The notes below the pieces were generated by a model that was given only the letters and a program-made list of their open reading frames with translations, had not been told where the DNA came from and did not search any database. The translations under genes were made by a program, and so were the position numbers. From Blasia pusilla (taxonomy: Eukaryota; Marchantiophyta; Marchantiopsida; Blasiales), in NCBI GenBank assembly GCA_050084515.1, contig CM114271.1, forward strand, positions 56,668,001 to 56,732,000: a stretch of 64,000 nt of DNA, written 5' to 3'. Numbering within the stretch: the stretch's first letter is position 1; the number at the start of each line of letters is the position of its first letter. Below, one piece after another: positions 47,189-57,700 of the stretch.

Positions 47189-49994
47189 CAGCAAGTTCAG
47201 TGAACCAGGAGATTCCTATATGTTAAAAAAATGAGCATCTTCTTTGTCTATTTTGGATCTTTGTCATGAGAATTAACTATCCATTGTTGATTCAGAACGA
47301 CTCTCCATCAAGGACGAGGAGTGATTATACATGCACAAGATGTACGGATTACCAAGTTGCTGCCACTGTGAGGGACCTCAACTTCGCCAAAGTGAAGCTG
47401 CTCATTGACCAGTCTCCAGTCTACAGAGTTTTCACCAACTCGACCGATCGTAGCTAGCCAAATGAGTATTTAATGACCATTTATCGAGTGTCTTTGCAAT
47501 TCAGTGGCACTGGGTTGCGGCCATGGATTCCCCTAGCCTCAGAGGGTAAGGAAATCGATTGAAATGATGCTGGTTGAAAAGACACTCAACACAGTCAAGC
47601 AAACTCATAGTGGAATTGGTGCATACAATCCCACTTTGTAAGCTGGTGGTGTTACAGAAATACAAGCTGGACATGCAATGATGAGGCTGAATTCGGCTTT
47701 GGGATCTGAAGAATTCTCAGAAAGGGCACTGGAAAGCAGCTGCTGCCTGACACACCCCACCATCACAGTGGTAATGTACGTGATACTTGCTTCAGGTTTT
47801 AATGATTTGTATCAACCTATAGCAGACTACTGTCAGATACTGTATAATTTTACTCAACTCCGTATGAACTGTAATTTTTGGAGACCTTGCATGTTTTTGT
47901 AATGGCTGCTGGACCGATGCAGTCTCTGCACCTCTGCGCAATTTATTTGTATTGGGTATGGATGATGGTGTGAAAACATTTTCATGCTCTAAGAGGATCA
48001 CTTGATTGTTGAGAGAAATTTCTTGTATCTGTACAATAACAGCCCTCCTCAACTTTTAAATGGTGTACTTTTAGAAAGGCGTGGTTGAAGATGTGGTCTC
48101 ACTCATTCGAGTTTCTACCATTACTACTCCCCATACAGTACCAGTCTGTCTATGTGAACATTTTCCAGCAATGAAGGGGAACTTGCTTACTTCGTGCTCT
48201 CACTGTTTGTTCCAGAAGCTGAGCAAGGTGCCTTGCAGGCATTATAATGACATTTATTCCAGGTGTCTGGAATGTGTACAGACTCTTCTCTAATAAAGTT
48301 TTGGAGAAAGAAACGGTAGCAACAGCCAGTTCTTGAAGAAAGGTCAGTGGTCTTACTCATATGCAAAGTTGACAATTATGTGGGTGATTATCGCAGAGAC
48401 TATCAGTGACCAATTTTTAAGTCTTGTGGAGAACTGATCACATCATCATTACAGCTTATATAGGAAACTTTGTAGGGGAATTGACATTCGGAGCAGATGA
48501 ACTTATTAATAGTTCCTGTTAGTAAGAAGATATTTCTATGTTTTACAGGCGCCATGGCTTGTATGCCAGCCCATTTGGGAACAGCTTGCCCTCACTGTAA
48601 ATATTATGGCTATCCACTGAATCTTCAAATGGCGTAGACAGAAATGAGGTGAATGGTAATGGGGAATTTTCATGAGTATGGCTACTTCTAAAGGCAGAGG
48701 TATTTGCAGGTCAATATTCTGTAGAAAGTTTTCAGACTCTGGACATCATCCCAGGTTCAGTGGATTTTTTGTTGAAAATGAGGTGACACAGTTGTTTTGT
48801 CGCGTCAAACAACTATTAATACAAAGTAAAAACGTACTCATAAAGCATATTCTTAAAGATGACTTTATGTTGTCAGATGAGGTGCTTGCCAGATAGTACT
48901 ACTGAAACAACTTACCCAGGCTGTCTCGCAGATGATAATTCAGAAGGGTGGCAAGGCAGAGGGGAAATTGGAATGTCATACCTCAAACTAAATGGTGTGA
49001 TAATCAGATTGAAAGATTTTATGAAAAGATGTGCATGCATGTACGTCACATCCCATGTACATTTGACAGGAAACCTTCAGCTTCCAAATAGTGATGGATG
49101 GAACGATTGGACCTTGTTTCCCCTGAATTTACAAGAGCACACGAGTATATGATGCCAAGAGTTAAAGAATTGGGTTGTTTGGTAGAACACTTCAACTTAA
49201 CCTCCCAACAATCCAACATACAGCATTTTGAATCACCCAAAAGTGATGGACCACATCCTCACCTAGAATATGTAGGCTATCCGAATATGAACACGAAGCA
49301 TACTTTTCAAAAAATTGTCACTCCAGATGTACGAATCTTCCATTCCATCAATATAGTACCTGGAAAAAAGGCGAGTACAATCACAGCCTTGAACAATCTT
49401 AGTGCGTCGTGGAACATTACCTAGTAGTCACAATAGGGCTGTTGGTGAATGCTGTGGAATGGGTGCATATATGACTATGTTTTTGTGAATGGAGAATGGT
49501 GAGTGGCCTCCACGTGGATAGGCAATCTGAAGGGAAAAAAAACAGCAATTGTGCAAGATTTGTCATGGCTTGTGGTAAGGATACGTTCACAAACCTTTGT
49601 CAAACCCCTCCAAACACGAAACTTGCCATATTTTTTTCCAATATAGGGCTCTGGCTAGAGATGCCTTAAGAAGATAACTTCATAACACAAAAAACAAATC
49701 ACGTACTTTTGCTCGTTCCCACAAAATTTCGTTTAATTAAGAGCGGGATGCTTGAAGAGACTAGAAGAACATTAAACTTAAGAAATAAAAAACATAGTAT
49801 TTAATTTGGACAAAAGGGAAAAGAGTAAAAGTGTGGAAGTAAAATTTAATTTACCCAAACGCCAACCTTGGTATATTATTGGTAAGTGCAAAATTCATGC
49901 TCTAAAAGAAATGGAAATATGTTCAAAATAGGAGTGAATGGCCCATCAAATAGTGGTATATACATCGCCCATTAAAATCTATTTTTGCACATTG
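47189..49994. other. 3' UTR of the carrier and intergenic sequence
   Basis: No recognised gene. Short plus-strand frames (48,672-48,896, 49,098-49,424) show no family. The first few hundred bases presumably hold the carrier 3' UTR, but I could not fix a polyadenylation site. Confidence 0.4.
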
Positions 49995-50285
49995 TCTTCC
50001 GAAAGCCATAAACAGCCGCGGGATCGCATTGATTGCGAGACCCCGGGCAGGGGCCCCGGGCAGGTAATTAAAAAGTAATTTTGCAATTAAATACCAAAGC
50101 CCCCTGCATAAGATCAAGAAACGTTGGTAGGGTGCCGGGTTCGGTTGTGTAGAGCCGGGATCGAATCCGGCTGCCTTGAACTTTTGGAACTCCCCGCCAA
50201 CTTGCCAGCCCGCGTCCAAGCTGCCCGGTCACGCATTAAATGCGAAACCGCGGCAATCTATGGCCTTCGTTGTCTTCTCGCCCCA
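49995..50285. repeat. Imperfect inverted repeat enclosing a tRNA-like core
   Basis: The left arm (about 49,995-50,070) and right arm (about 50,200-50,285) are imperfect reverse complements sharing GCCGCGG, CGCATT, ATTGCGAGACC-like and CCGGGCAG strings. Between them, 50,126-50,178 looks tRNA-derived: GTTGGTAGGGTGCCGG resembles a D-arm with box A, and GGGATCGAATCCGGC matches the box B consensus GWTCRANNC. No tRNA cloverleaf closes properly. It could be a foldback/MITE or an inverted SINE pair remnant. Confidence 0.5.
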
Positions 50286-50869
50286 ATGCTAGAGTGCGAT
50301 GTGTCAAGCAAAGAGGCTCTTGCAAATCAAGGAGATACCCTTCTTAAAAGTATAGATTCATTTTTATCTAATTGATATGTTAGTATTCAAATGATCGGTG
50401 CTATAAATCTACTTTAAAAACATGATATGTGTACTATCCCTAAAAAGACTACACCCCCCCTCCCTTGAAACTAGAGTCATCGATGAACAATAACATTTTA
50501 CGAATTCATCAAAATGCAACAAGTTCAATTAATGTAGTTCTTTTCCGTGCCAAGTTACCAACATTAATGTCATCTAAAAGTCAACACTACAATTCACCAT
50601 GAGATCCATATTGCTTTGTGATCACATTTGAATCATGCATGAAAGGTTTGTCTTTTCTGACGCAGAAAAGCTTGAAAAGGCATATGTAATGTCTTGTGTA
50701 GCGGAAGGAAGATTATCTGACACTTTGGGGATGAACAAAGATCAAGCCCAATTGGTCTTAAATGACCTACTAAGGAGTATTCACCTACAAGTGCATGTTT
50801 CCTGTTGGTTTAGGTCCATTTGGAAGCTACTTGAAGAAACTACTCTTTTGGGTAAGTCTTTTTTTTGTT
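50286..50869. other. No recognised gene
   Basis: Contains a short plus-strand frame (50,635-50,871, including SDAEKLEKAYVMSCVAEGRL) with no recognised family, running into the LTR-like repeat. Confidence 0.3.
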
Positions 50870-51135
50870 AAAGGGTTGACTTATTATTTTTGGAAAGTGA
50901 CTCTTGATCCACTATATATGGAAGGTTTAGGATCAAAGAGGTGAGTCAAATGTGCACGTCACCAAGAAGAGAAAGGGTATATCTTAAGAAAAGAGAGTTT
51001 GGGCACTCATTTTCGCTTTGTTGAACCTCCTTTACAAGAGGCAGAAGAGTTATAGCACTCTTTTCCTTGTGAGTAATCTCATTGGTTCCTCTCACCAAAA
51101 GAGTAGATTTAGAGAGAGAGAGAGAGAGAGAGTAG
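50870..51135 (+). repeat. LTR-like repeat, copy 3 of 3, with (AG)n
   Basis: Diverged copy of the repeat at 36.4-36.66 kb: GACTCTTGATCC, a CAAAGAGGTGAG string, GGGTATATCTTAAG, TTTGTTGAACCTCC and CCTTGTGAGTAATC occur in the same order. It ends at an (AG)n run at about 51,111-51,132. A second (GA)n run lies at 51,509-51,536. Confidence 0.55.
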
Positions 51136-51253
51136 GTTTTTAGTCCACGGGAAGCCGATCTAGCTTATGGGACCCCTTCCACATATTTGAAATTGACATC
51201 TCATCCGACGAGCACCTTCACATCTAGATTTGGGATTCTCACTGAGGAGAATT

Positions 51254-51492
51254 GGTTTTTGTTTTTGTTTTTTCTTTTGAGAAGGCCTGGGAATTTTATC
51301 CAGATTTTTAACCCGGGAGCATAGTCAAGGCATACAAGGCGTTCTCTCTCTCGAACATGGACCATCCATGCCCTAGGTAGGGGACGCCACTGCCCTGGGG
51401 TTGAGACCGCCCTCCACTATCCAAGGGGAGAGTTGAACCCAAGACCTCTTCAAGAGGACCTTATGTTTGTTCAGCTAACCTCTTGGTCATCT
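51254..51492 (-). mobile_element. tRNA-derived SINE
   Basis: Read on the minus strand, the element starts with ATGACCAAGAGGTTAGCTG, which resembles a Pol III box A (complement of about 51,472-51,490). Some 40 bases later GGGTTCAACTC (complement of 51,430-51,440) matches the box B consensus GWTCRANNC exactly. A tRNA-unrelated body of about 150 bases follows, then an A-rich tail, AAAAGAAAAAACAAAAAC (complement of about 51,256-51,280). Head, body and tail in this order with a size near 240 bp are typical of plant SINEs. I could not identify the target-site duplication. Confidence 0.68.
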
Positions 51493-51505
51493 ACTGCTTT
51501 ATATG

Positions 51506-51536
<31 letters not shown>

Positions 51537-51539
<3 letters not shown>

Positions 51540-53288
51540 AGTTGTATCGGTGTGAGAACTTCTATTTCTCAAAGAAAGAATGAGTGAGAATCATTGAGAG
51601 AGATGGTTGAGCCATGAGGGAGCTTATTGTTCATCGTTGGTTTTGTGGGTTAGATTCTTGGGGATTGCATTTCCCCTTTAGTAGCTCATGCGGATTTTTA
51701 CTAAAGCACCAACTTGCTAATTTGGCAAAAGAACTTTGGTTTAGTAGCAATGCGCATGGAAGTGATGCAAGACTTTTGATATGAGATTGAGTGGGAGAGC
51801 TCTCGAGAGCACATACAATACTACAATAACTCTATTCTCTATGTTTATAGATCTAAACCCTAAGGGGTGAGAGATGGCGGATGAGGGGGCACGAGGGGGG
51901 CGGGGGCACCCTGCCCTTGCTCTCTTCACGCCTTGCACTAGTCCAAGCAATTTTCCTATTTATTGCTTTCTTATGCCTCACCTCCCCCCTTTCTATCTGT
52001 GCCCTCCCCTTGCATGGGCTGCCCCGATTTCAAAAAAACCCAACCATGGGGCCAAATGGCATGTTCAAAATTCTTCGTTTGGGTGCAACCTTGTGAGAAT
52101 AGCACCAAAGGATTTATGCGGAGTGGCGTGAAGCATCGAGTTCCTACTTCATGTTGGAATATTGTCAAAAGATAGCATATTTTGGTAGTGTGAATCAAAA
52201 ATAGAAGGAAGAACATTCTATATAAGCCTAAAAAAAAGTCATCATATGGAAATTACTTATAGGATTATTGCAATAATAATTTTAGTTCTCCATCCTTCCA
52301 TTCTAGGTCAAACTTCAAACAAAAAACCATATTTCTATTTAATACCTCTTTCTCCAAGTTTCTCAATTCGAAAAATCCTCAAAATATTTCTACGTTGTGG
52401 CAAGACCTACATGTAGAAAGAATAAAATAAGCCCACCAATTTTGATCGTTGGCCATATGCATGCAATCATTTTTTCCATTTCTAAATAGAATACCAAATA
52501 CCTTATAAAAATAATCAATATCTTTTTATCTTATACTTTTATAATTCCTTGTTATCTCTAAAGGGAGTTTGGTATAATCTCTAATAAATTCATGAATCTT
52601 CTTTCGTTCACATATTCTTTATGTCCTATTTTTTCAAGTATTATTGGTTTGTGACAACAATAGAATCACACTATTTTATTATTAATGAAATTATCATTTC
52701 ATAATATTCCTGATGGAAGAGATCACCTCTTGACTTATAAACATGTTGTGCTCTTATATATTATTAAGGGGGAATACCATTTTGATTTGTCCACTCCATC
52801 CAACATATGACATTTGTCATCGGACAACAAGAAAATATTTGTTAGACACGAGTGAAACCAAAATACTTAAGAAGTTGCTAACATTCAAAAAAACCGCATT
52901 AATGTTGAGGAGCCCTATTGTGTAGCACGGACTGCCCGCTAGGGAATCAAAATATCAATGGAACTGGTTTGGCCTCGTTTTAAAGGAGGCTAAAATGATT
53001 TTGAACTTATATCATCATTGGAAAGAGCCCTTTGGATTTTAAAACAACTCTCCTCTTTGCACCTAGCCCTCTTAACCAATATATATCTACTCGCCGACAC
53101 CTAACACACAGAGAATTGGTCCCTCAGAAGCGGGTCCCATGCACTCCGCAGCTTGCCACAGAGGGTAGGAGCGACCGTACCTACGGATAGGCCATTTCTT
53201 TTTCCTTTTTTCTTGGGTTTTCGATTACTTCTTTAATCAACTAGAAATTGCAATAATAGCGTTGCGGGATCTCGCGTCGTGCTCTCTC
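51537..53288. other. Intergenic, AT-rich, no gene seen
   Basis: No frame with family resemblance. The GC-rich piece at 51,870-52,040 gives overlapping frames in several registers, which argues against coding. Confidence 0.45.
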
Positions 53289-53827
53289 GCGGCCGATCCC
53301 CATCTGAGGGCTACTGCGGCCGAGCCCCGCCTGAGTGCTACTGCGGCCGAGCCCCATCTGAGTGCTACTGCGGCGGAGCCCCATGTTAGTGCTACTGCGG
53401 CCGAGCCCCATCTGAGTGCTACTGCGGCCGAGCCCCATCTGAGGGCTACTGCGGCCGAGTCCCATCTGAGTGCTACTGCGGCCGAGCCCCATCTGAGGGC
53501 TACTGCGGCCGAGCCCCATCTGAGTGCTACTGCGGCCGAGCCCCATCTGAGGGCTACTGCGGCCGAGTCCCATCTGAGTGCTACTGCGGCCGAGCCCCAT
53601 CTGAGGGCTACTGCGGCCGAGTCCCATCTGAGTGCTACTGCGGCCGAGCCCCATCTGAGGGCTACTGCGGCCGAGCCCCATCTGAGTGCTTCTGCGGCCG
53701 AGTCCCATCTGAGTACTACTGCGGCCGAGTCCCATCTCAGTGCTACTGCGGCCGAGTCCCATGTGATCGCTACTGCGGCCGAGTCCCATCTGAGGGCTAC
53801 TGCGGCCGAGCCCCATCTGAGGGCTAC
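53289..53827. repeat. 27-bp GC-rich minisatellite, about 20 copies
   Basis: The unit reads GCGGCCGAGCCCCATCTGAG plus TGCTACT, with variants GAGGGC/GAGTGC and GAGCCCC/GAGTCCC. Copies 5-15 alternate regularly between the TGAGTGC and TGAGGGC forms, a 54-bp higher-order unit. Every unit has a CGGCCG core with two or more CpGs. Since 27 is divisible by three, open frames arise on both strands (9-residue repeats such as ATAAEPHLS or MGLGRSSTQ). I do not regard them as genes. It ends about 900 bases before the LACS start codon. Confidence 0.92.
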
Positions 53828-54731
53828 AGTATGGTTCATTGGGATCATGCGGATCTGGGAGAATGGGACCAGGTCCTTGCGACCTGAGCTCAATGGGGCT
53901 CTCTTAAGGACGGGGGAAAAGAAAGAAAAAGGATACGGTGAGGAAAAGTTTACACACACGAACACGAAAGAGAATGCTTGCCCGAGAATCACGGGGAATA
54001 TATTAGCTCCGACTTCTCGCGTCAACGGCAGATACGATCGTGCGGCCACATACGGGTAACGGGTGCTCGGATGGTCCGGGATATCCGGCCGGGCGCGGGG
54101 GACCGTAGATGGACAGGACAGAGCTTTCCCAAATTCTCACTCGCTTGGCCAGCGCGGCGCGAGGTGGAGCGTGAGATCCGAGGCCGCGACTTCATTAGAT
54201 CCGGAGAGAGCGCGGCAGAGGACCGCAGATGGAGGGAGGGAACGACGGACGGACGGACGGACGAGGGGGGGATCTGCAAGAAACGGAAATAGAGGGCAGT
54301 CAACTTGAGCGTGGCCGTCTAGCGCCGTTCTTGGAGCCTCGTCACTGAAATCACAAGTAGTGGGAGGGAGTGTGGGCAGGGAGCGAGCGAAGAGCGAGAG
54401 GATCTGGAAACCCGGGGGGATCGGTTGTAAACAGGGGCATAGCAGCGGCCTGATCGCGGTAGGACGGACATGTGCTGAAGCTGGATATCTGTCGAGGTCG
54501 TGTGGACAGTGTGGTTCTGCAGCCGGATTTCTGTGTTGTTCCTCGGCGAATGCTGTACAGTGTGGAGAAGAGGTGTGACATTCTTGGAAGAGCGGACGAG
54601 GAAAGGAGACGTAAGCATTGCACTCACTGAACGGCGTGGAACTCGAGAAGCTGGACAAGTGTGGAAATTGTGTCACTGGGAAGACAGAGCGAGCCGAAGC
54701 ACTTGGACGCTCAGCCCACGAGAGTTTCGCG
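53828..54731 (+). promoter_or_regulatory. Probable promoter/5' UTR of the LACS gene
   Basis: GC-rich sequence with CpGs between the minisatellite and the LACS start. It includes a (GGAC)n run at about 54,245-54,262. The frame of LACS exon 1 stays open upstream to about 54,618, but I see no ATG in that stretch, so the start at 54,732 is favoured. No TATA box was identified. Confidence 0.4.
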
Positions 54732-57700
54732 ATGGCTGATCAGAAAAGTTTCATCTACCAGGTTTCGGAAGGCGTACAAGGAAGAGAAGGTGTCCCTTCG
54801 ATTGGACCTACTTTCAGGAGCAAGTTCGCCAAGGATGGAGTTCCTACGCTACCCGGAGTCGAAACCTGTTGGGATATGTTCAGGTTTGCTTCCGCTTGAA
54901 TCCTTTAAACTTGGCAGGTAACGTTTGCAGGGGTGTTCCCTCCATAGCTGCGAATGCCCAAACGTGAAGTTGTCCAGGTTTAATCTGCGATCGAGAAGCT
55001 TATTTCAGCACTCATTGGATGGCACGCTCCTGTTTTGCGAATGGTCACTCGTCTCTGCCTTTCCCTTAGCTTTAATGGTAATCTGTCCTGCTGATGAGAG
55101 TCTGAATAAACCCGAGCAATGTGGTATCACAAACTGTTCCGCTGTCACTGCTTCTCTAATTTGTGCTTGGGCTGCGATGGAGCGAAAACGGTCCACTAGA
55201 TTTTGGGATTTAAACGTGCTACTTGGCTGAACCTGAAGCGAGCTTGAATTTCAAAGAATGTTCTCTAAGCATCATGCCTAGAAGTCAGTGACGAAAGATG
55301 AGAAATGCCTTCGGCGTGTGAAGCTTGGGTCAAAGGCTTGCGTATGATCGTGACCCCAATCAATTGCAGTGATAAAGGGAAAGCCTACATCCGAAATTTT
55401 GAATCTGAACTGAAGGGCATCACTTATTTGTGCTGTCACTCGCCGATGAGTCGTACCCGTATACCCAGTCGCGTAAATTGCTAGATCTGAGGCTGTTTCT
55501 GGTCTCTTGTAGTTTTGGCGGACTAAGATAATGAACACTCTTTTTGACACGGCCATTCACTGTTTTCATCTCCTTGTGAGGACATAGTTATGGGTAGTTG
55601 TAGCAGGTGCTACCCTGGGAATTTCAATGAATGGCTTCCACATATGATTGTAACAATTTGACTGTGTGCGTGGCAGCCTATCAGTGAAGAGAAATCCCAA
55701 TCGGAAAATGCTGGGCGTGAGGGAAGTTGTTGATGGGAAGGTAAGCCTGCTTCTTTGGCAAGACCATACTTATGGTCCCGAGGTACAACTTCGTGGGAGG
55801 TCAATCAAAGTGAGGTTTAGGGAAGCTGACCCTTCGTACCCGGAAGAAGGCTCTGCATGCTTGTTTCCTACAGTGTTTGTGCCAAGGCAGGTATTGACGT
55901 TCGTTTGTGGAATGTGTAGGCTGGTAGTTACGTGTGGCAAACGTATGAAGAGGTGTATGCCAAAGTACTTAATATTGGCTCAGCTTTGCGTCATGTTGGA
56001 ATCAACCCGGTAAAATCCATTCTTGTCCCTGGGGTTAAATAGGTTCATTGGGCAAACGAGAGTGGAGAAAGCTAGTGCAGTGCACTCATTACAGTTTCCT
56101 CACAGTTGGGAATTGAGTAAGGTAGAGGTGTGGTCAGACGTGAGTGCTGTAGTCTTTGGGTTTTGATCGCTTTAAATGAACTATGCCACCAATATTTTCT
56201 AGAGGGATTCATTAAGCACCTCTTGGCCGCCCAAGTTTCCTTTCACGAGTAACTGTTGGTATTGCAAGATTGCTTCAGCAGACAATTGTTTGTATTGTTT
56301 GTGAAGAACCCTTTTCACTGCCAGATGTGGAAGAGGGGAATTCTTGACCTTCTACTGAGCTCAGGAAAGAGATGAGACCCCATTTAATGAGTGTGGAGTG
56401 ACGTATTCCTTTCTTATCTTATGCAGAAGGATCGTAGTGGAATTTATGGGACCAATTCACCTGAGTGGTTCATGGCAATGGAGGTATGTTGAGAAGGTTT
56501 CATCTGGTTGCTTAACACCTGTTATGTGGTTCGAAAATTCATAAGAATCTTTCCTGTGACGTGAAGGTCTGAAAGGTTTCTAGGAATCTAGTTAGGGGAC
56601 TGTGTCTCTTCAGGATCACTTATATTTCGAAACTTACCTGCCAGTCTTTGTGGAGTTCTAACAGGCATGCAATTCTCAAAGCGTTTACTGTGTGCCACTG
56701 TATGATACGCTTGGTAAGTACAGTCACTTAACACAAAGTTCAAGGTGACAGTTATTGCTTCGCCTTCTATGCATAGGCCATAAGCTCAAGAAGCTGAAGA
56801 AAAATTGGATTATTCAGAGTGCATGGTTGGAGTAGGTTATTTACATATGTGCAAAGGAACTTGATGTTACATAACAAAAATGTATGTTGATTTGCCCAGG
56901 TCCGGATGCGGTAGAATTTATTATAGGTCATGCAGAGTTGTCTATTGTATTCATTCAGGAAATTAAGCTGCCATTGGTAAGTGTAACAATATTCCAACTT
57001 CGACTACCATGTTTGAGTCGGGCACTCTGCATCAATCATACCTCAGTTATTTTCCTTGGATCTTATAATATCTGACAGCCTGCCATGTCAAAGCAGAATA
57101 ATGGCACCAACATGTCCCTATTGAATCCGCTGAGTTGGTTATGAGGTTTACAGTGATGCGGTAACCTTTGTCTGCCTGGACTTTGGTGCAGATTGTGAAG
57201 TCTCTAGCAAAGTGTCAAGGCTTCGTTAAAAGTGAGTAGCAACTTGATACACTGTTACATTTCCTCATCTGGTATACTCATTTGCTGAATGGGTCTCTTG
57301 TCTTCAAGTGTGAAGGTTTGTTGAAGATGCAATTGTATCTGTAACATATTTCTGGGATATGTTTTTGCAGCTTTGGTGAGCTTTGGTGATGTCAGCAGTG
57401 AGCAGAGAGCCCTTCTTAGTGAATCTGGCGTTACTGCTTATTCTTGGACTGAGTTTCTTGAATTGGTAAGTTGTACAAGAATCCCTTGCGTGATGATCTT
57501 TGAAGGTTTTTGGTGTATAGCTGTCATGGACTTGTAGCAGTCTACACTAACAAGTATCATAGACATGTTTGCTCACATCAAATCCCTTTGTTACACTGGA
57601 GATTGTTTAGAGATTGTTTAGACGTTTTGTTTTGTCAGTAGACGATCCCGAAGTCATCGTCAATATTTGTGTAATAGCCACTTATCAATATTGCTCGCAA

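Noticed and set aside
50126-50178. Functional tRNA gene
   Set aside because: Box A and box B-like strings exist, but the acceptor stem and anticodon arm do not pair properly.
53237-54059. Long open frames of 265-270 codons on both strands
   Set aside because: They are by-products of the 27-bp minisatellite, whose length is divisible by three. All registers stay open and no non-repeat domain follows.
53828-54676. Minus- and plus-strand frames upstream of LACS as separate genes
   Set aside because: GC-rich promoter-like DNA with frames in several registers and no recognisable domain.
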